From Papaver somniferum (taxonomy: Eukaryota; Streptophyta; Magnoliopsida; Ranunculales; Papaveraceae), in NCBI RefSeq assembly GCF_003573695.1, contig NC_039368.1:15876360-15940359 (forward strand): DNA of 64,000 nucleotides. Reading direction: 5' to 3'. The position numbers and the translations under genes are program-made. The notes under the pieces are model-generated. The model was not told where the DNA came from and made no database searches. It worked only from the letters and a program-made list of their open reading frames with translations. Position 1 is the stretch's first letter; every line of letters starts with the position of its first letter. This document shows, in pieces, positions 1-10,826 of this stretch.

Positions 1-722
1 GGACCCGATGATGCATAATCATTATGCATCTTTGACGAAATGGCCTACGGACCAGGACATTACCATATTTTGCTAGGCTACGACCTTGCAAACGAGTTGG
101 TTAAGTTTCTGGCCCTTCGAGGATGAACTACGGTCTGTGCTTGATCCCTTTAGAGTAGGGAAGGGTACGTAGGCAGCCGTAATGAGCTGCAGCATTGCCG
201 GTCCAGCACGTTGGCCCCTCATATCATCTAAGCTCGGTAGTTCGATGCAAGAGATGATTACGGCCATGCTTGATGAGGCTTAGTTGCATGCCAGCAAGTG
301 GGATGCTCATACTTCCTATCAAGCTACGAAGAGTTAGTAAGCAAGATACGGTAGGGAATGGCAAGGGAATGGGGTATCCTATGCCAAAGTCCAAGGCTTA
401 CGCCTGGACAAGACTTGGCGGTATGATGGTTGGTCAGCTAGATAGGGACTTCAGTGATGAACTTCCTACGTAGAGGCATAGCCAGCAATACATGCAAAAT
501 GCATTGGCCTATGACCCTAGACCCTTTAGCGGACAAGGGTAAGTTTGGAACGGTGTGGAAGCTAAATCATCCTCAATCATGCTTCACGAGCATGCTTGCA
601 AGGGCAAATGGACGTGCATTTGCCTAGACTTAAGGCCCGTCACAGTACTTCATCGTGGCGCACCGGGGAGATTACGGCCTGCGGGGCAACGCGCTAAGGG
701 CGTAATTTTCCGGTCCGTCACA
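1..722 (+). repeat. LTR copy 1, 5'-truncated by the window edge
   Basis: Matches 2002-2723 of the full LTR with few substitutions. It ends in CCGTCACA at 715-722, followed by two bases and the primer-binding site. Small ORFs here are not genes; they repeat in each LTR copy. Confidence 0.8.
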
Positions 723-724
723 GT

Positions 725-736
725 TGGTATCAGAGC
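725..736 (+). other. Primer-binding site (initiator tRNA-Met type)
   Basis: TGGTATCAGAGC lies two bases after the LTR end. It is the common plant PBS complementary to the 3' end of initiator tRNA-Met. The same 12-mer recurs at 2726-2737 after the second LTR. Confidence 0.85.
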
Positions 737-1440
737 AAGTTCCAAGAAAACACTAGGGACTTGTGCGGAGTGGACTCATCGGTGAGTATTTTCTTTAAGG
801 GAAACTTTAAGTTGGATAGTATGCCAACTTTTGAGCGGAATGGAATTTGTAACTGCTACGCCAGTTACTTTGCGAATCGAGTTGAGCTTGTTTAAATACT
901 GTGAGTTTGCCTGGCCTAAGTGGCCCACCACTTACAAGTGGATATCCGAAAGACAGTCTGGGACGGTGGGTATACAGTGGGACTGATCATCCCCACACAT
1001 TGGAAACTGGCCAATGGTGTGCAATGTCAGGCCCGGCTAGCATCCCACTTACGAGTGGCAACCTGGATGACCGTCATGGACGGTGGGCAACTGGAAAACT
1101 GTTCCACACAGTACTGTGATAAAACCTTGTCATTTTGGTGACATCTTCAACCTTGTGAACTTTAGGGATTCTTGGGTGGTGGTATGAGACACAATTCAGA
1201 ATACCTTGTCGAGATATCCTCTTGGCACTGGCCAGTTGCGATTCTTGGTATTGTTGTGAGCACTTTTGGATTCCTGGGCACGTGGTATGGGACATGTGCT
1301 AAGAAGGTCAAAATTGTTGTTCATGACAACTTGAAGAAATCTGTGATTTCTGAGCATCTGGTATGGGACTTTTGCTCAGGAAATCCAAACGAAGAGATTG
1401 TCCACAATAGTTTTGGTTTTGAATTTCGGGGACGAAATTC
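737..1440 (+). other. Internal region of the LTR tandem, no recognisable gene
   Basis: Carries only short ORFs, the longest 93 codons at 1172-1453, with no retroviral motif I recognise. The first 450 bases recur at 2738-3176. This is what remains between PBS and PPT in a large-deletion derivative. Confidence 0.6.
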
Positions 1441-1457
1441 TTCTAAGGGGTGAAGAG
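1441..1457 (+). other. Polypurine tract
   Basis: A G/A-rich stretch ending GGGGTGAAGAG, preceded by GGGGACGAAATTC, abuts the LTR start TGTAACACC. This is the typical wording upstream of Tekay/Del 3' LTRs and sets the LTR boundary at 1458. Confidence 0.8.
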
Positions 1458-2723
1458 TGTAACACCCCGTGTTTTTAGCATGGCGCATGCTAAAAGATGC
1501 GTCATGGCTTGAGATGAAGCTTCATTCAAAGCTTTCGTTGTTTGGAAAGAGGTAGATTGGCTTAAGGCCAGTACCGCGCAAAAATGGCGCATTATGTGTG
1601 GCATTTGTCCAAGAACAAAATCTCGCATCATCATGATGCATTAGGCCAGTTGGGTAGGTGGCCTTGAGTTTGCAGCGTAATCATTGTGCAATACGGCAGA
1701 GTGTGCCAGAAAGGGGTGGTCGGACGAATGTTGCGAAATCATTATGCACAATCATTGCACGCAATCATTGCGATGAACAGTGAAGCAGGCATGTCAATCT
1801 CCTCCCCTAAACATATTTGTAGAAATTCCATTAAGACATATATAGGGAGGGGTACTTGGTTGAAGGTGCATATGCGGACTATGTACCAAGTAAGCTTCAT
1901 AGGTTATCCGGAAGAGTATAAATGATGCCTAAAGCTCATTTATAGTTGCGTAGCCTTGTGAAGAGGGCATTTGATGCTTAGGATTCACTATGCCATGTCG
2001 TGGACCCGATGATGCGTAATCATTATGCATCTTTGATGAAATGGCCTACGGACCAGGACATTACCATATTTTGCTAGGCTACGACCTTGCAAACGAGTTG
2101 GTTAAGTTTTTGTCCCTTCGAGGATGAACTACGGTCTGTGCTTGATCCCTTTAGAGTAGGGAAGGGTACGTACGCAGCCGCAATGAGCTGCAGCATTGCC
2201 GGTCCAGCACGTTGGCCCCTCATATCATCTAAGCTCGGTAGTTCGATGCAAGAGATGATTACGGCCATGCTTGATGAGGCTTAGTTGCATGCCAGCAAGT
2301 GGGATGCTCATACTTCCTATCAAGCTACGAAGAGTTAGTAAGCAAGATACGGTAGGGAATGGCAAGGGAATGGGGTAGCCTATGCCAAAGTCCAAGGCTT
2401 ACGCCTGGACAAGACTTGGCGGTATGATGGTTGGTCAGCTAGATAGGGAATTCAGTGATGAACTTCCTACGTAGAGGCATAGCCAGCAATACATGCAAAA
2501 TGCATTGGCCTATGACCCTAGACCCTTTAGCGGACAAGGGTAAGTTTGGAACGGTGTGGAAGCTAAATCATCCGCAATCATGCTTCACGAGCATGCTTGC
2601 AAGGGCAAATGGACGTGCATTTGCCTAGACTTAAGGCCCGTCACAGTACTTCATCGTGGCGCACCGGGGAGATTACGGCCTGCGGGGCAACGCGCTAAGG
2701 GCGTAATTTTCCGGTCCGTCACA
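1458..2723 (+). repeat. LTR copy 2, full length (1266 bp)
   Basis: Starts TGTAACACCCC after the polypurine tract and ends GTCACA before the second PBS. Its last 722 bases match copy 1. It gives the complete LTR length and fixes the family. Confidence 0.85.
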
Positions 2724-3176
2724 GTTGGTATCAGAGCAAGTTCCGAGAAAATACTAGGGACTTGTGCGGAGTGGACTCATCGGTGAGTATTTTCTTTAAG
2801 GGAAACTTTAAGTTGGATAGTATGCCAACTTTTGCGCGGAATGGAATTTGTAACTGCTACGCCAGTTACTTTGCGAATCGAGTTGAGCTTGTTTAAATAC
2901 TGTGAGTTTGCCTGGCCTAAGTGGCCCACCACTTACAAGTGGATATCCGAATGACAGTCTGGGACGGTGGGTAGACAGTGGGACTGATCATCCCCACACA
3001 TTGGAAACTGGCCAATGGTGTGCAATGTCAGGCCCGGCTAGCATCCCACTTACGAGTGGCAACCTGGATGACCGTCATGGACGGTGGGCAACTGGAAAAC
3101 TGTTCCACACAGTACTGTGATAAAACCTTGTCATTTTGGTGACATCTTCAACCTTGTGAATTTAGGGATTCTTGGG

Positions 3177-3346
3177 TGGTGGAAGCTAAATCATCCGCAA
3201 TCATGCTTCACGAGCATGCTTGCAAGGGAAAATGGACGTGCATTTTCCTAGATTTAAGGCCTGTCACAGTACTTCATCGTGGCGCACCGTGGAGATTACG
3301 TCCTGCGGGGAAACGCGCTAAGGGCGTAATTTTCCGGTCCGTCACA
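3177..3346 (+). repeat. LTR copy 3, only the 3' end
   Basis: Repeats the last 170 bases of the LTR up to GTCACA at 3341-3346, then unrelated sequence follows. The junction with the internal region falls at a GGTGG/GTGTGG micro-homology near 3175, so 5' LTR sequence and the 3' internal part were lost together. Confidence 0.75.
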
Positions 3347-3600
3347 ATTCTGGTCTTAACACTCTCTTCGCTTCTCTCCCCAAAACCAATCCTTCTCCTT
3401 CACTTTGTGACTGAAGCAAGTCTGGAACGGTCATTTCTTGGTTTAAGCCGGATTTGTACAGATTGATCTCTCGAATCTAAAGTACTCCCTTGCAGTACAT
3501 TGTTTAGGGTTTAAACTCGTTTCTCACCCACACACCCGAAATTACCAAAATCAGCAGAAATCGTTTTCACCCTCAAACAACTGGGCAGTAAACGTAGATG
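3347..3600. other. No gene seen; pyrimidine-rich flank
   Basis: Begins with CT-rich leader-like sequence (TCTCTTCGCTTCTCTCCCC). No ORF, TIR or LTR end was found. It may be host sequence at the insertion site or a remnant of another retroelement leader. Confidence 0.4.
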
Positions 3601-4099
3601 ACAGATGGTCTACTAGTGGATAGGTATATACTTTGGAGGCAATCTTATTTCCTGGAGTGCAAGGAAGCAAAAGACAGTTTCGAAATCAAGTACAGAGGCA
3701 GAATACCGGGGTATTGCAATTGCAACATCATAACTCATATGGCTTCAGTCCTTGCTGCAAGAACTAGGTGTTATAATTCAGGTACCATCATTGTGGTGTG
3801 ATAACTTGGGTGCTACTTATCTCATAGCAAATCCTATGTTTCATGCTCATATGAAACACATTGAAATTGATTATCATTTTGTACGAGAAAGAGTTGTCAG
3901 GCAACAGTTACAGGTGAAGTTTATCTCATCCAAAGATGAAATTGCTGACATTTTTGCGAAAGGTCTTGCGTCTCCAAGGTTTCAGTTTCTACGTGACAAG
4001 TTGAAAATTCGACCACTCATGTACAACTTGAGGGAGGATGTTAAGGATACAACTACCAAACCAAATATCAAGGGATTGATTAGCGTATATTCTGTCTAA
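3601..4099 (+). pseudogene. Ty1-copia RNase H fragment
   Basis: From about 3629 one frame gives the copia RNase H signature: [20 protein letters not shown], then [17 protein letters not shown] and [15 protein letters not shown]. RNase H degrades the RNA strand during reverse transcription in the virus-like particle. Only the last part of pol is present; the RT is missing upstream. One in-frame TAA at 3731-3733 interrupts it, and the open part runs 3752-4099. The C-terminal residues run into the start of the LTR at 4039, as is usual in copia elements. Confidence 0.85.
4028..4038 (+). other. Polypurine tract of the copia fragment
   Basis: TTGAGGGAGGA immediately precedes TGTTAAGG. This matches the TTGAGGGGGGA-TGTTAG junction common in plant copia elements. 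Confidence 0.7.
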
Positions 4100-4298
4100 A
4101 TATACTGCTGCTGAAACTCTGTCAATCACAGCTAACGCATCTCTGTCAGTATCCTAAGTTTAGCATGTAAAATTATATTCCTTAATGTAGAATATCTGTA
4201 ATTATAGCATTGTAAACACTATATATTGTATTGGCTATCCACCAGATGAAGTATGAAATTATTCACCCAAACATTGTGTTCTGTTTATATATATCATT
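4039..4298 (+). repeat. Probable copia 3' LTR
   Basis: Starts TGTTAAGG after the polypurine tract. It is AT-rich with a TATATAT-containing end, and the likely terminal CA is at 4297-4298. No partner LTR is in the window, so the right edge is an estimate. Confidence 0.55.
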
Positions 4299-5168
4299 TG
4301 CTCGCTTTACATAAACTTTTTATCCGATCCCTACTGCAAGTGTCCCCTTGAGCAGACGCATTGAAGGTCCACATTGAAGTGGGAGGCATGTCCTATAAAA
4401 TAAAAGAAAAAGGAAATAGGAGGCATGAGTTTCTGTCTTTCATTAGAATTACTCGACTAGTCATAAATGGAGCCAAATAATAACCGTTCAAGTACCATAA
4501 TTTATAGGTCAAAACTCTAATAGTGGACGACCTAGCCTATTATACTGCGAGCAAAATTCGGTTTCAAGAATCGACAAGGTATTCTTAAATTTCCTTGCCA
4601 AATTTAAACAACATTTAGAACTCTAACCACAGTCGAGCTTGTACTCTAGTCGAGCAAAGCCAAATTCGATTTTGAGAATGTGCATGGTATTCTTAAAATT
4701 TCCTTACCAATGTTATCTTGTATACCGTATTTAAAACACGAAATTGGTCTAATAACCCTAAAAAAAACATATTATTGTCGGTTTAGAATGGGCTTTAGAT
4801 TGGGTGCATCTATGGGTAACGTACAGTGGCTTCAGACTCGAAGAGTGCAGTAAGTGCATTCATCAGTAGAAAGCTTCCTTGGAAAGTTTGGGGACGATAA
4901 ACAAGATTGAAGACTATGTACGAAAGAAATTACCTTTCGACACATCTATAGGAACCGTTTTAATGTTTCAAGGAAGGTCTGCACTCTTAACCAACATTGA
5001 GAGTGTAGGTATTAGCTATTTTAGATTTAAATAATTTTCAAAAATTTCGGGCTTGCATGCCCCTCTTTGTTTCTTTAGCTTTCAGGGCTTTGCCCAATTT
5101 TTGTCTTTTGTAATCGTTTTAGCTATCAATATATTATGAGTTAGCTAAAAAGAAAAAAAAAAAAAAAA
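4299..5168 (+). other. No gene; possible LINE 3' end with A-tail
   Basis: No ORF of note. From about 4850 the sequence ends in a T-rich 3'-UTR-like stretch and an impure A-run (AAAAAGAAAAAAAAAAAAAA near 5148-5167), the form of a truncated plant LINE tail or retro-copy. No LINE coding motif is visible, so this is tentative. Confidence 0.3.
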
Positions 5169-5356
5169 CCCTCGAAAAATAATTCATGGGTGTAAAAGAC
5201 GGGTAAAGTTTGATATCGTTACGCATTTTGGTTAAGGAGGTACTTTTCTGTTATCCATTTTGGGTATTCTGCATAACATAATTCAACTGGTGTGTTTGAA
5301 AGTTCCTAAACTAAATAGTTAAAACTAAAAAATAGTCGAAACCAAAATCATTGTTG

Positions 5357-5600
5357 TTAGAGCATAGTTTGGTTGAACCCACCAAGCGTTGGTATGTTAA
5401 GTTTGGTTTTCATATTTTAGTGAATCAAAACTCATCTAAGAGTCGCTTGATTGTGTACTAGAGACAACTTCGTATAGGTTAGACTAGAAAGTCTAGGAAT
5501 GATGCGACATACAAGTATTACTCGAAGACCTGAAGAACGTGAAGAAGTAACGAGCTACAACGACGACATCATCCTTCCTTTTGAGGTTAGTAATATTGAC
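5357..5600 (+). repeat. Diverged dispersed repeat related to 18922-19145
   Basis: Shares an ordered set of short blocks with 18922-19145: GTTAGAGCA, GT(C/T)GAAC, GCGTTG, TCAAAACT, and a CGAAGAC/GAAGAAC end. The copies are too diverged for me to name the family. Confidence 0.35.
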
Positions 5601-5949
5601 TTGAACTGTTTCATTCCTAACGTATATTTCAAGTCGTGTTATATTGAAAACATAACTGCAAATCTGTGCATGAATATTTTACTCTAGTAGTGAGACACGA
5701 TCATATGATCATCATATTAAAGACTTAGACTACGAAGTATAACGCTTATCTTTTGAACTTCGTAGATATGACATCGACATAATCTTATGAATGTTGTGAT
5801 GATTATGAGAATGGGTAAAGGTGGAGATTTCATCTTAGGAAACAATGTTTTACATTTGTTTAAAGGAAGTACATTCATGAACTTGTTTTATGAATCGAAA
5901 GGGAGATCGCTAGGCTCATTGGTATTGTTATTCATTGCAAATCTTTGAC

Positions 5950-6119
5950 CAATATGTGTGAGATGGTAGAACCGATCGTAACTTGTTATGTATCTTGGTA
6001 CAACTAATCACAATTACTGACTTATGATTTGGTGTGACTAGTTTTGATTAATTAGTGTAACCGATCCTAAGTAATCACCTGAGATGGTATAATCGATATT
6101 TGTAATTGGTGTGACCGAT
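5950..6119 (+). repeat. Degenerate ACCGAT minisatellite, left part
   Basis: Units of roughly 20-25 bp with the core TGGTGT(A/G)ACCGAT recur here (for example 6048-6065 and 6101-6119) and continue at 22000-22145. The chromovirus at 6120-21995 split one array; its target-site duplication CCGAT is part of the unit. Confidence 0.7.
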
Positions 6120-6598
6120 TGATACAGGTGTATCCGTACTCCTTTAGGGAACTTCACAAGCTAAGTTGAGTGAAGAATCTTATTCTAGGCAGGAATCCTT
6201 GTTTAGGCAGAATTCCTAGTTAGGAAAGAGTGTTATTTTAGGCAATACTCTTAGTTTAGGAAATCAATTCCTAATAGAAGACCTAGTCGACTGAGTATGA
6301 TGAAGTCTATAAATAGAGAGGTTTGGTTGTTAACTAAAGGACACACAGAAAACCTAGAGAAATCTTGGAACAATACTTGTGCAAGCTTAGCAAACCGTTT
6401 AAGGTTAATTCACTTTTCAGAAAAGATTGTGAGTGTAACAAAGAGAGAATTGTAATCGTTTTCTTGTTCATAATCTAAGAGAAGATATTTTCTTCGAATT
6501 ACTACCTTTGTTCTGTTTTCGAAGTTTCTCGTCTATTATTAGTCTGAATTCCTTCTTTATAATAATAGATACCAATGTATAGAGATCAATACGTATCA
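6120..6598 (+). repeat. Chromovirus 5' LTR (479 bp)
   Basis: Begins TGATACAGGTGTATCC and ends CAATACGTATCA. It holds a TATA-like CTATAAATAGA at about 6309, the likely U3 promoter core, and the downstream R/U5 region is shared with 21511-21995. Confidence 0.9.
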
Positions 6599-6600
6599 AG

Positions 6601-6617
6601 TTGGCATCACAAGCGAG
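6601..6617 (+). other. Primer-binding site, diverged tRNA-Met type
   Basis: TTGGCATCACAAGCGAG lies two bases after the 5' LTR. It resembles TGGTATCAGAGC with changes, consistent with an initiator tRNA-Met PBS. Confidence 0.6.
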
Positions 6618-6930
6618 GTTAGTTTTTAGGGTTAATCCTCGTGGTTTATGGTTTTCACTAGATCTCTCTACATAAATCTTGGTGAGGTACTCGAGAAGCT
6701 AGAAGATGTTAAGAAGACAAGGGGATCAAGGATGACGAAGTCAGATGACAAACATAAGGAAGCGAACCACAAACTATGGAAGAAAAGGTGGCTACGCTGC
6801 AAACAGACATAAAGTAAATTCAAGTTATACCCTTAAGGAACTGGGTGAATGTATTCGTTCTCATACACCCAAGCCAAAGACGAGGAAAAGATTACACCTT
6901 CACTGGAAGCTTCGGAAAAAGATGATTCGG

Positions 6931-6986
6931 AAGAAGAAGAAGAAGAAGAAGAAGAAGAAGAAGAAGAAGAAGAAGAAGAAGAAGAG
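6931..6986 (+). repeat. (AAG)n microsatellite in gag
   Basis: About 18 near-perfect AAG/GAA units. In the likely gag frame they encode a Glu run; the Lys-rich ORF across them (6745-7065) is in another frame and is not a gene. Confidence 0.85.
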
Positions 6987-7059
6987 GAATAATATGAGGA
7001 TGAAGAAAAGAAGAAAGAGTTTCTTAAAAGTCCTACATAAAATAAACCTCATTGTAAGA

Positions 7060-7868
7060 ATCTGAAAATTGATTTTCGTGTTGATATTCCACTTTACGAT
7101 GGGAGTATTAATGTAGAAAAATTGGATGATTGGATTGAACGTCTAGAGACATATTTTTATTTCTTTGAATATGGTTTAAAGGAAAATATTGCTTTCGCGG
7201 CATTGAAGCTACAAAAGCATGCTCTAACCTGCTGGAAAGCTTATCAAAGACAAAACCTAGGTAAGGGAGTATTGTCATGGAAAAGATTCAAGGCAGTTTT
7301 AAGGAGACAGTTTTATCCGGTTGGCTACCTTGAGGAGAGATGGTTTAAGTGATACAACTTGAAGCAGACTTACAACCAAACCGTGCAAGAATATACTTCG
7401 GAATTTCAGAATCAATCTATGATTTTGGATTTAGACTTGGGAGATTATGTTATCTATATGAAATATATTTCCGGGTTCCATGAGTATATACGTAAGGAGT
7501 TGAAGATGTTCTCGGTGGATATTATCTCCGAAGAAAGTATAAAAGATAATGCCATTGAAGGAAGGCTTAAGAAATATGATTCAAAGGGAAATACTAAGGT
7601 GAAATCTGGAGGTACCACTGTGAAAGGAGGTGAAATGAGAAAAGAAGAAGGGAAGTCTATTGGGAAGGAAGGTTTGATTTGCACCCTTTGCAACCAAACA
7701 GGTTACATTATCTACAAGTGTTGGGTTAAGAACCCTCATCTAATACCTAAAGGGTTGCAGAGGAAAGAAGCCAAGAAGGCAGCACTAGTCACTCAAACTC
7801 CAAAAGAAGTCCACGGACTAACGGAGCACAATTCAAAGCTTTATCTTATGACAGGGTTAAAAAAATGA
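7060..7868 (+). pseudogene. Chromovirus gag (capsid and zinc knuckle)
   Basis: One frame from about 7060 to 7868 gives a Retrotrans_gag domain (DDWIERLETYF, ALTCWKAY, SWKRFKAVLRRQF, VQEYTSEFQ) followed by a nucleocapsid knuckle. Gag packages the element RNA. A TGA at 7350-7352 splits the capsid; the next residues resume in the same frame, so it is a nonsense change, probably from Trp. The knuckle (C-x2-C-x4-Tyr-x4-C near 7681-7725) has Tyr where the zinc-binding His should be. A second TGA at 7866-7868 separates gag from protease. Confidence 0.85.
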
Positions 7869-8083
7869 CCTTCAAAAGATGATCTTAGGGAGCGACTCTT
7901 TACAGTGAAGATGCAAGTCAAAACATCACTAGTTGATGTTGTTATTGACCCGGGAAGTCAGAAGAATTTACTTTCAAATTCTTTGGTGCACAAGTTAGGA
8001 TTGAAGACTATCAAACATACAAAACCATACCCTTTCGGATGGCTTCAAAAGGAAAGAGGCTTACAAGTTTCACAACAGTGCAC
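7869..8083 (+). pseudogene. Chromovirus protease, 5' part
   Basis: Continues the gag frame. The aspartic protease core VVIDPGSQKNLLS (Asp-Pro-Gly-Ser at the catalytic position, a form known in several plant gypsy elements) is followed by LVHKLGLKT and a KPYPFGW block. The reading stops where the nested Athila-like element inserted at 8084; the protease resumes at 18846. It would have cleaved the gag-pol polyprotein. Confidence 0.8.
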
Positions 8084-9606
8084 TGATGTAGTTTGTAGAT
8101 AGTGGTAAAAAGTGATTCGATTCTCGAACTTGTGAAGGATAACTTTAGAATTAAATTCAAAACTAAATAGAAAACTCACTAATAATTATAACAAACACTG
8201 ACAAAGTTGGTATCAATATTAAAAGAACACTGAGGCTAAGATTCCACTATTTTCCAAGTTCAAAGTTTTGGTCCAAATATTTATATTCATGCAATTTTCT
8301 CGTTTAATTTGATTCTAAAATATTGCAACTAATAGATTATCAAAAGTAATAACTGTAAATACCAAGTATGAAGCTTCAATAGTCTATAACCTAAGCATAC
8401 TCCATAAAAATAGATCACAATCACTCAAATAAAAATCATATTCAATAATAGTTCAAGGAAAATAATCATAATAATAATTGCAATAAATTAAATAAAATAG
8501 ATTGTACCACTTTTTGTTGGAAAAATAGCTTCCTCTATCACCTCAGCAATGGGGTTTAGCTCCTCATATTAATCATGATCTCAAAATATTTGTTTATGGC
8601 TCAAAAGATGATTAAAAAGATGAAAAGTGATAAAACAGACGATTCGCAACAGTTTGTTGGTGTTGCAGAATCACTGTTACAGGGAGAAATAATAGCTAAA
8701 GGCCTAATGCAACCATTGTGATGAACGACACATAGGTTTTGTTGTGAAACAACGATAGTTTGCTGCGACAGTTGCTTGTGCGTCAATGTTCTTCGTGTTC
8801 TTCCTCTTCAGCAGCAGCAACAGAATAAGGTATTTTCCTGCAACTCGATCTCTGGAGCTCTATGGTGTTCTAAACTTCTTTGAAAGGATTCGTACCCCTT
8901 ATATGACTTATGCCCTCTCCTTTTATAGGCCACAGCTCGATTAAATCTCCCCCAAAATCTTGGTTTATCTCCACAGCAAGTTTCGGAGTTTTCTTTCTGC
9001 CAAACTTTCTTCACGCGTATTTGACCTCTCCCAATACTTCCAAACTCTTTATTAGATAACTACGATTGTTGGGGAAGCTTTTCTAGCCTTTAATCTACCT
9101 AAATTGTCGAAAAAAATATTCCAACAGCAACCTGTGACCACAACACCTCTGTTTCCTTCTCCCAGTCGATCTAACCCAATTCATTCGATCCAATCACATA
9201 TACCGATCCTGTTATGCTCTAGGAAGTCCAGCCCAACAAAAATCAGCCATTGAATCTCGTTATTTCACGTCCAACTGATGCTCCCAAATTCACGCAGGTA
9301 ATAATATAGTTTCCCGCCAAAATTGTGTTTGAACGATGAAGAAATAGGGGGATCCCCCTATCCAGAGTAGGGGTGCCTTTAGCATCTGCCTTAAGGGGTG
9401 TTCTGGGGGTGCCCCTTATCCAAACCGGGGGTCCGAATAGCAAGTGTCCTCCGGGTGCTTTCCGACAACTTTTCGAGCCAATTTTTCCAAAAATGTTTAT
9501 TGGCCAAAAATACCTACAAATAAATAAAACACCATAATAAGTACAAAAATGAGCCCTAACAATATATAGAATCGAGACATATCGGACACAAAAAATGTGT
9601 CTATCA
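8084..9606 (-). repeat. Athila-like 3' LTR (left copy)
   Basis: On the minus strand it starts TGATAGACACATTTTT and ends CTACATCA. It matches 17318-18840 throughout with scattered substitutions and small indels. The short minus-strand ORFs occur in both LTR copies and are not genes. Confidence 0.9.
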
Positions 9607-9621
9607 GATACCCCCAAACCT
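9607..9621 (-). other. Polypurine tract of the Athila-like element
   Basis: On the minus strand GGTTTGGGGGTATC abuts the 3' LTR start, the usual Athila/Tat wording. Confidence 0.8.
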
Positions 9622-10826
9622 ATTATTTGCTAGTCCTCGAGCAAAAATAAAATAGAAATAAAATCCTAACTCACTGTCGCAGGCATCGTCGATTGCATTT
9701 AGTGTATGCAATAATCCTTTAAACCCCTAGGTGTCTCTAGTGGCGGAGTGTTGTCTCCGGAGGGCTTACCAGAGGTAAACCCACAAAACCTTTATACTCC
9801 AGACCCTAAATATCTACACAGAACCTTGGAAGGCACTAAAGAATCTCCTTGGTTGGCATACTTATTGACTACAGGAGGAAGTACCCTGATGCGAAATTCC
9901 AATTGTTGTACACGAGTTCGCACTCAAGCATACTAAAATTCATATAAAGTGACAAATCTCTACTCAGATAGTCGCATCCAAACTCAGAATCAAACAAATC
10001 ACATGGATAGATTAAGAAGATGGATATAGAAAAACATAGATGGTTTTGATGTTGACTAAGGTGAACGGTGTTTCTCATATCTGTCTGAAGGCCACTGCCA
10101 TAATGAACCTATCCTAATGGACTGAGATACCGTCCTGACTAATATCAACACACTGGCATATACAAGGGTACCAGTGGTCGATAATCCTAACTCTAGGTCA
10201 ACACAAGTGGCATATACAAGGGTTCCAGTGGTCGACTTTATTGAATTTATTCCAGTTGGTCTGATCGTCTGCTCTCAATTTCTATTTTTTTTTATGGCTA
10301 TCTCAATCACTCTATTTCACCCTAGAAATGGTAACAACTTGAATCGTGAGCCCCACCTAATCACTTAGAGAAACATATTTTAAAAATAAAAAAATAAAAA
10401 TAGAAGTGAAAATGACTCAATGAGATATGGCAAAACTACCATGTTATTTCTAACACCTGAGCTCTGTGCTTTTATGAATAGACTCTTTAGATGTTTCCAT
10501 CTAATCAGATTGGTCCCTCAACTCCTACAACCAAAATGCTTCCATCCACTTAGATTGGGTAGTGCCATCCTTAATAAGGATAAATTTCTAGGCTCTGGAG
10601 TTTATTTATTGCAACGAAAAGGTAACAAAAAGTCAAAAAGTTCTACCCCACCCCCAAACTTAAATCTAACATTGTCCTCAATCTTTCTAATTAAAGAACA
10701 GTACCAAAAATATAAGTAACATGAGGAAATAGTAAAGAGAGAAGTCGGAAAGATAGTACCTGGGTGAAGTGTCACAAAAAAAAAACCTACAAAAATAATA
10801 TACAACATACAAAATCGCCTCGATGG
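9622..10826 (-). other. 3' spacer between pol and PPT
   Basis: About 1.2 kb without a convincing ORF; no env-like gene or transmembrane ORF is visible. A second PPT-like tract (minus strand AAGTTTGGGGGTGGGG, about 10645-10660) follows a GAGGACAATGTTAGATTT stretch, a landmark often seen downstream of Athila/Tat coding regions. Confidence 0.6.

Larger units (their letters stand above)
1..3346 (+). mobile_element. Ty3-gypsy (Tekay/Del-like) LTR tandem without pol
   Basis: Positions 1-1180 recur almost identically at 2002-3180, an offset of 2001 bp. The repeat resolves into LTR (to 722), internal part (723-1457), full LTR (1458-2723), a second partial internal part (2724 to about 3176) and a third, truncated LTR end (3177-3346). 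A primer-binding site and a polypurine tract fit that reading exactly. The internal part is only 735 bp and encodes no gag, protease, RT or integrase. The layout is what unequal recombination between LTRs gives. The clade call rests on the LTR start TGTAACACCCCG and the PPT wording, both typical of plant Tekay/Del chromoviruses. The left edge is cut by the window, so no target-site duplication can be tested. Confidence 0.8.

Noticed and set aside
3176..3466. 96-codon ORF
   Set aside because: It runs from a truncated LTR into flanking DNA. The same codons are in each LTR copy and no protein motif is seen.
5499..5687. 62-codon ORF
   Set aside because: Lies in the diverged dispersed repeat and shows no motif.
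6745..7065. 106-codon Lys-rich ORF
   Set aside because: It is an out-of-frame reading of the (AAG)n run inside chromovirus gag. The gag frame gives Glu there.
9622..10826. Env-like gene of the Athila-like element
   Set aside because: No ORF with a signal peptide or membrane segment is present between pol and the PPT.
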